Assembly (NCBI GenBank): GCA_022704435.1
Contig: JAKJGK010000002.1
Location: forward strand, 1 to 49,543
Length of the DNA stretch: 49,543 nt
DNA from: Synergistota bacterium
GTDB lineage: Bacteria; Synergistota; Synergistia; Synergistales; Aminobacteriaceae
Direction of reading: 5' to 3'
Numbering within the stretch: position 1 is the first letter of the stretch; every line of letters starts with the position of its first letter. The position numbers and the translations under genes were made by a program. Positions 8,264-16,217 of this stretch are shown here, piece by piece. The notes under the pieces were generated by a model, which was not told where the DNA came from, did no database searches, and worked only from the letters and a program-made list of their open reading frames with translations.

Positions 8264-10009
8264 ATGAGGAGACCGATTGGGTTCGTTTTTGTCCTTGCGT
8301 TGCTCGCTCTGCTGTTGGGTTGCCCGGCCCCTGGTTTGAACCGGGCGTTCGCCGCCACTCCCGCCCCGCTGGACGAGGCGGCGCTGAAGCTTCTTCCCCC
8401 CATCGGGGGGTTGACGATTCAGCAGCTTGGCTCCTACGGGCTGGTGATGCAGCTCGTTGGAGCGTCGCTCCCGCGCCCGGAGATCACCCGCAACGACCCT
8501 GATACTCTTGTATTCACCGTGAAGCCCGCTTACCTCGCCTCTGGCAGTTGGGGAAAGCAGTACGACCTTCCGCTGGTGCAGCGGGTGGCGGCGGAGCAGG
8601 CGGGAGACGCCGTGGTCTTCACGGTGAGCATAAACGGCCCGCTGGTCCTCAAGGACATCGAGGGGGTGGTGCCCGCCAACCGGTACAACCTTCGATTCGA
8701 CGCCTCGGGCCACGCCGCGAGGGAGCGGGAGGAGCCCGCGCTAAGGACGCCGAAGCCGGTTCCTCCGACCGACTACAACGACCCCTTCACGCGCACCACT
8801 CCGGTGACGCTCGACCTTCGCGACGTGGAGCTGCGCGACGTGTTCAGGATGCTGGGAGACTACGTTAGCATGAACATAGTCGCGGATCCGTCGGTCCCGA
8901 ACACCCTTGTGACGATGTCGCTCAAGAGCGTGCCGCTGAACGAGGCGCTCGGTTATATCCTGCGCATGTACGACATGGGGTACGCCATCATGGGCAGGAC
9001 GATCATAGTCGGCGCGCCCGACAGCATAGCCAAGACGACCGGCAAGCAGTCCACCCGCGCTTTCAAGATAGCCTACGCTGACTTGAAGGCTGTCGGAGGC
9101 CTGGTGCAGGGGCTGGCGGGGGTGACGAACATAATCCTCGACGAGAGGCTCAGGACTCTCTACGTGACCAGCTCGCCGGAGCGCTTCCCCTACGTTGAGA
9201 GGGTGCTTCAGGAGGTCGACCACCCAGGGCGGCAGGTGATGCTGCAGGCGCGCATCATAGAGGTTACGGATGCGGGGCGGGACCAGCTCGAGACGATAAT
9301 CGACGCGGTCTACAACCAGTGGTGGCTGAACTACAGCTCGGGAGGGTTCAACCTAGGGTATGTCTACGCCGACCAGCCTGGATCTTACAAACCTGGCGAG
9401 GACAGGCCGGCGCCAGGCATAGACGACGGCCTCGAGAAGATTGTCGCGGGCGACCTCACGAAGATGCTTGACTTCGGCCTGAACGCGATAGTGACCGCGA
9501 ACAAGGGGAAGGTCCTGGCGGACCCTTCGATCATCACCCTCGACGGTAAGAAGGCTACAATCAAGCTGGTGGAGAACTACCCCTACATCTCCGAGCGCGA
9601 CCAAGCGGGGAATCCGACCTGGAGCGAGAAGGAGGTCGGCCCGATCCTGGAGTTCACTCCCACCATCGGCAGGGACAAGATGGTGACGGTGGAGCTCAAG
9701 ATCCAGACGGGCGAGATTATAGGCACCTACAAGGGGCAGGCCGGGGAGGAGTTTCCCCAGACGTCGAACCGCGAGGTGACCACCATGATCCGGGTGCGCG
9801 ACGGAGAGCCGTTCGTTGTCGGCGGGCTGCACAAGGACGTGAAACGGACGGAGCGGGGCCGCGTGCCGGTCCTCAGCAACATCCCTCTGCTGGGAGAGCT
9901 GTTCAAGTACAGAAAGGACGTGCGAGACAAGTCGGAGGTCGCGATGATCGTCATTCCGTACATCCTCACGACCCCGGACGCCCCGGTCGAGCAGTTTATA
10001 CTGAAATAG
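8264..10009 (+). CDS. pilQ: type IV pilus secretin PilQ
   Basis: This is an outer-membrane secretin of 581 residues. Its signal peptide ends LLLGC at residues 16-20, which could be a lipobox. An AMIN-like region (about 40-150) follows. Next is an N0/STN-like domain (about 183-250, VTLDLRDVELRDVFRMLGDY through ALGYIL), then an N1 domain (about 265-330), then the C-terminal secretin core with VLADPSIITLDGKKATI, VPVLSNIPLLGELF and a final beta-strand segment. These last motifs are diagnostic of GspD/PilQ secretins. The protein forms the multimeric gated channel through which the pilus leaves the cell, so its presence implies an outer membrane. It closes the pilM-Q set. Confidence 0.92.
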   Translation: MRRPIGFVFVLALLALLLGCPAPGLNRAFAATPAPLDEAALKLLPPIGGLTIQQLGSYGLVMQLVGASLPRPEITRNDPDTLVFTVKPAYLASGSWGKQYDLPLVQRVAAEQAGDAVVFTVSINGPLVLKDIEGVVPANRYNLRFDASGHAAREREEPALRTPKPVPPTDYNDPFTRTTPVTLDLRDVELRDVFRMLGDYVSMNIVADPSVPNTLVTMSLKSVPLNEALGYILRMYDMGYAIMGRTIIVGAPDSIAKTTGKQSTRAFKIAYADLKAVGGLVQGLAGVTNIILDERLRTLYVTSSPERFPYVERVLQEVDHPGRQVMLQARIIEVTDAGRDQLETIIDAVYNQWWLNYSSGGFNLGYVYADQPGSYKPGEDRPAPGIDDGLEKIVAGDLTKMLDFGLNAIVTANKGKVLADPSIITLDGKKATIKLVENYPYISERDQAGNPTWSEKEVGPILEFTPTIGRDKMVTVELKIQTGEIIGTYKGQAGEEFPQTSNREVTTMIRVRDGEPFVVGGLHKDVKRTERGRVPVLSNIPLLGELFKYRKDVRDKSEVAMIVIPYILTTPDAPVEQFILK

Positions 10010-10021
10010 GGGGTTCCTGTC

Positions 10022-10050
10022 TGCACTCCCGGCCCTGGGTGTGATATTAT
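10022..10050 (+). promoter_or_regulatory. candidate extended -10 promoter upstream of efp
   Basis: TGATATTAT at 10042-10050 gives an extended -10 (TG, one base, then TATTAT). The matching -35 region (about 10022-10027) is poor, as is usual for extended -10 promoters. It lies in the 104-base gap between pilQ and efp, GC-rich apart from this element. It would start the long downstream gene run. Confidence 0.5.
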
Positions 10051-10113
10051 TTGCGGGTAGGTCGCGGCGGATTTCACTGTTGGATTTGAACCGTCTTTGG
10101 GAGGTATGGTCTT

Positions 10114-10686
10114 ATGGCGCAGGTTGTCGACACGTCGGATTTCTACTCCGGGATGAAGATCATGTGGCAGGATGGTATCTGGGAGGTAATAGACTTCCAG
10201 CACCACAAGATGGGGCGGGGCGGGGCGACCGTCCGCACCAAGATGAAGAACCTGGACACCGGGTCGATCATCGAGAACTCGTTTCGGTCCGGAGAGCGCT
10301 TCGAGCGCGTGATCTTCGACGAAAAGCCGGCACAGTACAGTTACAAGGATGGAGACGACTACGTTTTCATGGATCTTTCATCCTATGAGCAGCTCCACAT
10401 CCCGGGGGACATTCTAGGTAGCGTTGCCGACTACCTGGTCGACGACCTTGAGGTGCAGATCGAATTCCACGAGGGAAGAATCATGGGGATCGAGTTGCCG
10501 AAGAGCGTGGAGCTGAAGGTTGTCGACACACCCCCTAGCTTCAAGGGGGATACGGTGTCCGGCGGCGGCAAACCGGCCGTGCTGGAGACGGGGATTACCG
10601 TCACCGTCCCGATATTCGTGAATGTGGACGACGTGATCGTCGTCGACACTCGCTCGGGCCAGTATCTGGAACGGGCGAAAAAATAA
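10114..10686 (+). CDS. efp: translation elongation factor P
   Basis: The 190 residues cover all three EF-P domains: the N-terminal KOW-like domain (FYSGMKIMWQDGIWEVIDFQ), the central OB domain, and the C-terminal OB domain with the family signature (VLETGITVTVPIFVNVDDVIVVDTRSGQYLER). EF-P enters the ribosomal E site and relieves stalling at consecutive prolines. The tip of the domain I loop reads HKMGRGGA, so arginine (R35) occupies the position that carries modified lysine in E. coli and Bacillus, and the usual proline before Gly-Lys/Arg is methionine. No modification enzyme gene is nearby. The start follows TTTGGGAGGTATGGTCTT, with GGGAGG about nine bases ahead. Confidence 0.95.
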   Translation: MAQVVDTSDFYSGMKIMWQDGIWEVIDFQHHKMGRGGATVRTKMKNLDTGSIIENSFRSGERFERVIFDEKPAQYSYKDGDDYVFMDLSSYEQLHIPGDILGSVADYLVDDLEVQIEFHEGRIMGIELPKSVELKVVDTPPSFKGDTVSGGGKPAVLETGITVTVPIFVNVDDVIVVDTRSGQYLERAKK

Positions 10687-10704
10687 AACAGGGAGGTTGA
10701 CGAG

Positions 10705-11154
10705 ATGAGCGCTCGGGAAAAAATTGCCTATCTCAAGGGTTTGCTCGACGGGGTTGGCCCTGCCGAGAACGAAGGACTGGGAAAGATTTTCGGGGCTGTT
10801 GTTGAGGCACTTGAGGCGCTCTCTCTGGACATCGCGGAGCAGGAGGAGATGATCAACGACCAGCGCGAGCTGTACGAGGATCTCGCGGACGACTGTGCCC
10901 TGCTGGACGAGGACCTTGATACCCTGGAGAAGAAAGTCGCCGAGCTGACGGACGAGGACGACGACTTCGACTCGGACGACGAGCCGGACTATGAACAGGA
11001 GCTGAACGAGGGCGATTTCGACGAAAGCTACGTTTCCGTCACCTGCCCGAAGTGCGGCTACGTGTTCTACTACCAGCCGGATGAGTACGAGGAGGACGAG
11101 CCCCTGGAGTGCCCGGGGTGCGGCGAGTCCTTCCCCCAGCCGGCCGAGGAGTAG
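10705..11154 (+). CDS. CD1247-type acidic protein with C-terminal zinc ribbon
   Basis: The 149-residue protein begins MSAREKIAYLKGLLDGVGP, the pattern of the CD1247 N-terminal domain family (EKIAYLKGLxxGL). A long, extremely acidic helical region follows (about residues 45-105, Asp/Glu-rich). The C-terminus holds a zinc ribbon: CPKCGY at about 114-119 and CPGCGE at about 135-140, four cysteines in two CxxC knuckles. The family is known mainly from Firmicutes and has no established function. The ribbon suggests nucleic-acid or protein binding, and the acidic stretch could mimic nucleic acid, but both are guesses. It follows efp by 18 bases with a GGGAGGTTGACGAG site, so it is probably cotranscribed. 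Confidence 0.75.
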   Translation: MSAREKIAYLKGLLDGVGPAENEGLGKIFGAVVEALEALSLDIAEQEEMINDQRELYEDLADDCALLDEDLDTLEKKVAELTDEDDDFDSDDEPDYEQELNEGDFDESYVSVTCPKCGYVFYYQPDEYEEDEPLECPGCGESFPQPAEE

Positions 11155-11199
11155 AACCCTGTCCCGCGACTGAGTAAACTGGAAAGGAGGCCCATAAAC

Positions 11200-11742
11200 A
11201 TGGAAGAGTTTAAGACAAATCTGGAGTCCGAGGCTTTCGAGGAGGAGTCCGAGTACGAGGGTGTTTTGAGCGGAGCCGGAGAGGCGGACTCGGGGCCCGA
11301 GGGCCTTGTATCCGGTACCGTGCACATCAGCGACGAGGTGATCTCCGAGCTGGCCAAGAAGACGCTCTCGACAATCGAGGGAGTCCAGCCGGCCAGCCCC
11401 GGCATAGCCTCCAAGCTCGGGATCGGCAGGAAGGCCAGCGAGGGCGTAAGAGTGGTCCTCGAGGACGGAATACAGCCGGTGGCCACTGTAGACGTGTATA
11501 TCATGGTCAAGTTCGGCCTGAGGATCCCCGATCTTGCCTGGGACGTCCAGGAGATGATAAAGAAGAATATAGAGGAGTACACCGGCTACAAGGTAAAGGC
11601 GGTCAACGTCAACGTCCAGGGGATATACTTCAAGGAGAAGCAGGCCGCACCCGCCGACGCGCCGGTCGAGGAGGATTCCAAGGTCGCCGAACAGGCGGTG
11701 GAGCCCGAGAAGTCCATCCAGCCCGGAGTTGAGCAGCTCTGA
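11200..11742 (+). CDS. Asp23/Gls24 family envelope stress protein
   Basis: The 180-residue protein has an Asp23 domain at about residues 40-145. Its landmarks are GTVHISDEVISELAKKTLSTIEGV, VDVYIMVKFGLRIPDLAWDVQEMIK and YTGYKVKAVNVNVQGIYF, the usual beta-alpha pattern ending in V.V.G..F. The flanks are acidic and low in complexity. Asp23 proteins are abundant cytoplasmic proteins that in Staphylococcus are tethered to the membrane by AmaP and affect envelope stress. Here the next gene encodes a membrane protein and then comes nusB, the same neighbourhood asp23 has in many Firmicutes. AAAGGAGG about nine bases before the ATG is a strong ribosome site. Confidence 0.9.
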   Translation: MEEFKTNLESEAFEEESEYEGVLSGAGEADSGPEGLVSGTVHISDEVISELAKKTLSTIEGVQPASPGIASKLGIGRKASEGVRVVLEDGIQPVATVDVYIMVKFGLRIPDLAWDVQEMIKKNIEEYTGYKVKAVNVNVQGIYFKEKQAAPADAPVEEDSKVAEQAVEPEKSIQPGVEQL

Positions 11743-11806
11743 CACTTGCCCTCGGTCGTCCGTCCGGACTCTGGTTGTCCACGAACCTTGAACAGGGGTG
11801 ATGCGA

Positions 11807-12289
11807 GTGTATCTGTTTTGGAAAAAAACGACTCTGGGCGGCCTGCTCGTCTCTCAGGAGGGTATCTGCGAGTTCGTCAACTCCTATTTCGAAAAGCCGT
11901 TCAGATGCACGCAGGCCACCCTGTCCGCCGCGGACGGCACGTTGTTCCTTGTCGTTGCCGCGCCAAAGTCACTGGAGCCGGATCGGATGTCAGGGCTTGA
12001 GTCGAGGCTCAGGGAAGACCTCTCCAGGATGGGATTCTCCGTGCGGGTCTCCTGGGTTGAGATAAACGGGAAACCCACGGGCAGCAACGAGGACCTGGTT
12101 TTATTCTTCAAACAGCCCTTCGTGTGGGCTGTAGCATTTGCGCTTTTTACCCTGCTCCTGAAGGAGGGGCTGTCCGCGTTGATCTGGAGCCTTTTCTGGG
12201 GCGGAGCCTTCTTCGCTGCCGTGATGTTCCTCAGATCCGAAAAGGGCTCGGAGTTGATTAAAAAGCTCAGGAGCATGGCTGGGAGGTAG
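11807..12289 (+). CDS. uncharacterised membrane protein between asp23 and nusB
   Basis: About 160 residues. The first hundred are soluble, of mixed charge and unrecognised. Two hydrophobic helices follow (about 105-122 and 126-143) with a basic tail (EKGSELIKKLRSMAGR). I do not recognise the family. Start choice is uncertain: AGGGGTGAT at 11794-11802 resembles a full Shine-Dalgarno and favours the GTG at 11807. An ATG at 11801 and a GTG at 11798 would overlap that site. Directly after asp23, it occupies the slot held in Firmicutes by AmaP, the Asp23 membrane anchor. It may do the same job, although its helices are C-terminal rather than N-terminal. Confidence 0.7.
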   Translation: MYLFWKKTTLGGLLVSQEGICEFVNSYFEKPFRCTQATLSAADGTLFLVVAAPKSLEPDRMSGLESRLREDLSRMGFSVRVSWVEINGKPTGSNEDLVLFFKQPFVWAVAFALFTLLLKEGLSALIWSLFWGGAFFAAVMFLRSEKGSELIKKLRSMAGR

Positions 12290-12293
12290 GGCG

Positions 12294-12779
12294 GTGAGCC
12301 GAGGTGTTTTTACGCAGAAGCGTCATCGTTCCCGAGAGATGGCGCTTCAAATGCTTTATGCGCTTGACCTGCGGGAGAGTCAGACCCCGGAGCAGGCGTT
12401 CGAACTATTTTTCGACGACGAGGACCCGGATATCGAGCAGTACGCGAGGGAGCTAACCAGTGGCGCTTGGGGCAGGCGCCAGGAGATCGACGACCTCATT
12501 CGCGAGCATGTGACGGGCTGGCGGCCGGAGCGGATGGTGGCTGTGGACAGGGCTGCCCTTAGAATGTGCCTGTTCGAGTGTATCCTTGGCAAGCTTGCCC
12601 CAGTGCCGGTTGCAATCTCGGAGGCGGTGGAGCTCGCGAAAGTGTTCGGCACCGATGATTCGGGAAAGTTCGTCAATGGAGCGCTGGGGCGTATAGTCCG
12701 AAATTTCCCGGGGAGCGATCCGGCGGAGGGCGGTGATTCGCATGGCTACGAGAGCCACGCCGAAGACCCTGACAGTTGA
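12294..12779 (+). CDS. nusB: transcription antitermination factor NusB
   Basis: The 161-residue all-helical protein matches NusB: SREMALQMLYALDL near the N-terminus (the R..A...LY..D signature), and in the second half MVAVDRAALRMCLFECIL, VPVAISEAVELAKVFG and FVNGALGRIVRNF. NusB binds boxA RNA with NusE (S10) and prevents premature termination, chiefly of rRNA operons. The GTG start follows GGGAGGTAGGGC. The 3' end overlaps the xseA start by 38 bases. nusB before xseA is a common bacterial order. Confidence 0.93.
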   Translation: MSRGVFTQKRHRSREMALQMLYALDLRESQTPEQAFELFFDDEDPDIEQYARELTSGAWGRRQEIDDLIREHVTGWRPERMVAVDRAALRMCLFECILGKLAPVPVAISEAVELAKVFGTDDSGKFVNGALGRIVRNFPGSDPAEGGDSHGYESHAEDPDS

Positions 12780-13953
12780 CGAGGTATCCGCCCTCATAGC
12801 GTCCTTCTTCCTGAGGGATCCCGTCATGCAGTCGGTGGGAGTGCGCGGAGAGCTGAGCGAGCTTAAAAGGCACTCCAGCGGGCACGTATACTTCACACTC
12901 CTCGGAGCGGAGAGCAGGATCTCATGCGCGCTGTTCAAGAACTACGCCTCCTACGTGCCGAAGTGGCCTCAGAACGGGGACGAGGTGCTGGCGGAGGGGG
13001 CCGTGACTGTATACGCGCCCAGGGGTGCCTACCAGTTGGTGGTCAGGCGGCTCATCCCGCTGGGCAAAGGAGCGGCCGACCGAGCGAGGCTGGAGCTGAT
13101 GGCGCGGCTGGAGGCGGAGGGCCTTTTCTCCCCGGCTTTAAAGCGCCCTCTTCCGGCCTACCCTGAGAGGGTGGCCGTGGTTACATCGACGACGGGAGCG
13201 GCGCTCAGGGACGTCCTCGCTGTAGCCTCCCGAAGGCTGCCGTCCTGCGAGATAGTCATCATACCGGCGGTGGTGCAGGGGTACGAGGCCCCGGAATCGA
13301 TAGCGTCCGCGCTCGCGCGGCTCGGCATGGTAAGGGGTCTCGACTGCGCCATGCTGGTGCGTGGCGGGGGCAGTCGCGACGATCTTTCCCCGTTTGATGA
13401 CGAGAGGGTGGTCAGAGGGGTGCGCTCCTCGCCGGTCCCCATCGTAACCGGCGTTGGGCACGAGATAGACGAGACCCTGGCGGACCTGGCCGCCGATCAG
13501 TATGCGCCGACTCCCTCGGCTGCGGCCGAGCGGGTTTTTCCCGACAGGCGGGCCCTGTTGCGCCTGCTGGATCACAGGTCGGCGTCCGCGAGGTCCGCGC
13601 TGGAGCTGGTGCTTTCGAGGTCGCAGCGATCGATCGACTCGATGCTGTCGAGGGCGGCCAGGTCGGTTGAGAGGGGGATGTCCGGGGCGGATTCCACCCT
13701 TCGACTTTTCTCGACGAAGCTGGTCTCCTCGGCGGACCGCGCTATGTCGGTGGCCAGGGAGAGGCTGGCCGAGTGCGCCGCCTCGCTGGACGGGCTGTCG
13801 CCCCTGAGGGCGATGGGCAGGGGGTACATCATGTGCGAGAAGGACGGGGTCCCGGTTTTGAGCGCGGCAGAACTGCGGGAGAGGGACATGCTGCGCCTGC
13901 GGTTCAAGGACGGGGAGGCCGGAGCTTCCGTCACCTCGTCCAGGGTGATGTGA
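12742..13953 (+). CDS. xseA: exodeoxyribonuclease VII large subunit
   Basis: This is a 403-residue XseA. The N-terminal OB-fold covers about 10-105 (LTVDEVSALIASFFL, then GELSELKRHSSGHVYFTL). The catalytic region has VAVVTSTTGAALRDVL, LVRGGGSRDDLSPFDDE and PIVTGVGHEIDETLADLAAD, then PTPSAAAE. A coiled-coil stalk follows, and the C-terminal sheet holds the LSPLRAMGRGYIM motif. The enzyme degrades single-stranded DNA in both directions when bound by several small XseB subunits. The ATG at 12742 follows GGTGATTCGC; a GTG nine bases earlier is less well placed. No xseB is found after it, where it usually lies; the next gene overlaps the stop. Confidence 0.95.
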   Translation: MATRATPKTLTVDEVSALIASFFLRDPVMQSVGVRGELSELKRHSSGHVYFTLLGAESRISCALFKNYASYVPKWPQNGDEVLAEGAVTVYAPRGAYQLVVRRLIPLGKGAADRARLELMARLEAEGLFSPALKRPLPAYPERVAVVTSTTGAALRDVLAVASRRLPSCEIVIIPAVVQGYEAPESIASALARLGMVRGLDCAMLVRGGGSRDDLSPFDDERVVRGVRSSPVPIVTGVGHEIDETLADLAADQYAPTPSAAAERVFPDRRALLRLLDHRSASARSALELVLSRSQRSIDSMLSRAARSVERGMSGADSTLRLFSTKLVSSADRAMSVARERLAECAASLDGLSPLRAMGRGYIMCEKDGVPVLSAAELRERDMLRLRFKDGEAGASVTSSRVM

Positions 13954-14969
13954 TGCTTCCTCCGGCTATTTCCTGGGTCGAGGGGCATCTTCGTCTGCTC
14001 GACCAGAGAAGCCTGCCGACCTCGGTCGAGTTCATCGACTGCGAACGCGCCGAGGATGTGGCGGTCGCCATAAAGACCCTTGCGGTGCGCGGCGCTCCCG
14101 CGATCGGGATAGCCGCCGCCTACGGGGTGGCCCTTGAGGCGCGAACAGGGCGGTCGCAAGCCGTGGCGGCGTGCGACAGGCTCGCATTGACCAGGCCGAC
14201 CGCGGTCAACCTGTTCTGGGCGTTGCGGCGAGTGAGGGAACGCATGGAGACGGTCCCGGACTCCGGGCTGTTCGATGCGGTACTAGGCGAGGCCGCGGCC
14301 ATTCACGAGGAGGACCGGGAGGGCAATATCTCGCTGGGCAGGGCAGGGGCGGATCTGCTGCCCGACGACTGCCGGGTGCTGACACACTGCAACGCGGGGG
14401 CCCTCGCCACCGGGGGGCACGGCACGGCGCTCGGGATCGTCCGCTCCGCGAGAGACGCCGGGAAGAGGGTCAAAGTGTACGCCTGCGAGACCAGGCCGCT
14501 GCTGCAGGGGGCCAGGCTTACGGTATGGGAGCTGGTGCAGGACGGTATAGACACGACACTGGTGTGCGACTCCATGTCCGCCAGCCTCATGAGCTCCGGC
14601 AGGCTGGACGCCGTCATTGTCGGGGCGGACAGGATAGCGGCCAACGGAGACACCGCCAACAAGATAGGCACGTGCACTCACGCGGTGCTGGCCAGTCACT
14701 TCGGCATCCCATTCTACGTGGCCGCGCCGCTGAGCACCTTCGACCGGTCGCTGACGTCGGGCGACGCCATCCCCATCGAGGAGCGCTCCGCCGACGAGGT
14801 GCGAAGGCTGCCTTCGGGCGGGATGCTGCCGGATTACTATTCCATCTGGAACCCGGCGTTCGACGTCACCGGGGCCTCTTTGATCACCGCGATCATCACC
14901 GAGAAGGGCGTGATCCTTCCCCCCTTCGGGGAGGGCATCGCGTCGTTGTTATCCCGACAGGAGGTTTAG
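13953..14969 (+). CDS. mtnA: S-methyl-5-thioribose-1-phosphate isomerase
   Basis: The 338-residue protein belongs to the MtnA/eIF2B-alpha-like family. Landmarks are KTLAVRGAPAIGIAAAYGVAL (about 35-55), DCRVLTHCNAGALATGGHGTALG (catalytic Cys at about 148), ETRPLLQGARLT, and VIVGADRIAANGDTANKIGT with the catalytic Asp. It converts methylthioribose-1-phosphate to methylthioribulose-1-phosphate in methionine salvage. The ATG overlaps the xseA stop and follows AGGGTGATGTG. Linked genes for SAH hydrolase and MTA/SAH deaminase place it in a SAM by-product recycling unit. The rest of the classical pathway (mtnB, mtnK and others) is not in the window. Confidence 0.95.
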   Translation: MLPPAISWVEGHLRLLDQRSLPTSVEFIDCERAEDVAVAIKTLAVRGAPAIGIAAAYGVALEARTGRSQAVAACDRLALTRPTAVNLFWALRRVRERMETVPDSGLFDAVLGEAAAIHEEDREGNISLGRAGADLLPDDCRVLTHCNAGALATGGHGTALGIVRSARDAGKRVKVYACETRPLLQGARLTVWELVQDGIDTTLVCDSMSASLMSSGRLDAVIVGADRIAANGDTANKIGTCTHAVLASHFGIPFYVAAPLSTFDRSLTSGDAIPIEERSADEVRRLPSGGMLPDYYSIWNPAFDVTGASLITAIITEKGVILPPFGEGIASLLSRQEV

Positions 14970-14974
14970 TGCAA

Positions 14975-16216
14975 ATGGACTACAGGATCGCTGACATATC
15001 TCTCGCCCCGTCCGGCGAGAAGAAGATCGAATGGGCTAGACAGTACATGCCCGTGCTCAACAGGCTCCGGGAGAAGTACGCAAAGGAGCGCCCTCTCGAC
15101 GGCTTGACCATCTCGGCCTGTCTTCACCTCGAGGCCAAGACTGCCTGCCTGCTCATCCTGATGAAGGACCTGGGCGCGAGGGTGGTCGCGGCGGGCAGCA
15201 ACCCGCTCTCCACCCAGGACGACGTCTGCGCCGGATTGGTGAAGAACGGGGTCGCGGTGTTCAGCAGGAACGGGATGACGACCGACGAGTACTTCGAGAA
15301 CGCTCGGGCCGCTCTATCCGCAGGGCCTGACGTCGTGGTTGACGACGGGGCCGACCTTTGCGCCCTGCTTCACACCGAGATGAAGCACCTGCTCCCCGGT
15401 GTGCGGGGAGGCTGCGAGGAGACCACGTCGGGCGTCAAGCGACTCCGGTCGATGGCCGCGCAGGGGGTGCTGGCGTTTCCGATGATCTCCGTGAACGACG
15501 CCCACAGCAAGTACCTGTTCGACAACCGCTACGGCACGGGGCAGTCTGTCATGGACGGCCTGATGAGGACGACCAACTTGCTGGTGGCGGGAAAGACCGT
15601 CGTCATAGTCGGCTACGGCTGGTGCGGGCGCGGCGTGGCGATGCGGGCGTCGGCCATGGGCGCGAAGGTGATAGTCGTCGAGATTGATCCGCACCGGGCG
15701 TTCGAGGCCCTGATGGACGGCTACGAGGTGACAGGCATGGGCGAGGCGGCGCGCAGGGGCGATATATTCCTGACGCTGACGGGCAACACTCGGGTGATCC
15801 GCGGCGAGCACTTCGAGATGATGAAGGACGGGGTGCTGCTCGGGAACGCGGGGCACTTCGACGTCGAGATCTGCAAGAAGGACCTGGCTAGGCTGGCGGT
15901 CTCGGTGGAGGAGTCCCGGCCGGGCGTCCAGACCTACGCGATGAAGGACGGCCGCAGGCTTCACCTGCTGGGCGAGGGGCGGCTGGTCAACCTGGCCTGC
16001 GCGGACGGTCACCCGGTCGAGATAATGGACCTGAGCTTCGCCCTGCAGCTCGAATCCTCGATCTACATGTCCAGGCACACGATGAAGCCCGGCATATACG
16101 ACGTGCCGGCCGAGATAGACAGGGCGGTAATGGAGGTCAAGCTGGACTCGCTCGGGATCAGGCTGGACAGGATGACCCCGGAGCAGACGGAGTACATGAA
16201 GAGCTGGGTGGAGTAG
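14975..16216 (+). CDS. ahcY: adenosylhomocysteinase
   Basis: The 413-residue product fits the shorter bacterial/archaeal class of SAH hydrolase. Visible are CLHLEAKTA (substrate domain), DDGADL, the EETTSGVKRL segment, NRYGTGQSVMDGLMR with the loop contacting NAD, the Rossmann motif VIVGYGWCGRG (about 211-221), GNAGHFDVEI, and a C-terminal Lys/Tyr pair in a QTEYMKSW tail. It cleaves SAH to adenosine and homocysteine using bound NAD. AGGAGG at 14959-14964 lies ten bases before the ATG at 14975. A GTG at 14969 overlapping the mtnA stop is the alternative start. It sits directly between mtnA and mtaD. Confidence 0.95.
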   Translation: MDYRIADISLAPSGEKKIEWARQYMPVLNRLREKYAKERPLDGLTISACLHLEAKTACLLILMKDLGARVVAAGSNPLSTQDDVCAGLVKNGVAVFSRNGMTTDEYFENARAALSAGPDVVVDDGADLCALLHTEMKHLLPGVRGGCEETTSGVKRLRSMAAQGVLAFPMISVNDAHSKYLFDNRYGTGQSVMDGLMRTTNLLVAGKTVVIVGYGWCGRGVAMRASAMGAKVIVVEIDPHRAFEALMDGYEVTGMGEAARRGDIFLTLTGNTRVIRGEHFEMMKDGVLLGNAGHFDVEICKKDLARLAVSVEESRPGVQTYAMKDGRRLHLLGEGRLVNLACADGHPVEIMDLSFALQLESSIYMSRHTMKPGIYDVPAEIDRAVMEVKLDSLGIRLDRMTPEQTEYMKSWVE

Positions 16217-16217
16217 G

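Noticed and set aside
10414-11745. 443-residue minus-strand open frame opposite efp, the CD1247-like gene and asp23
   Set aside because: It spans three well-supported plus-strand genes, has no recognisable domain, and arises from the codon bias of GC-rich genes.
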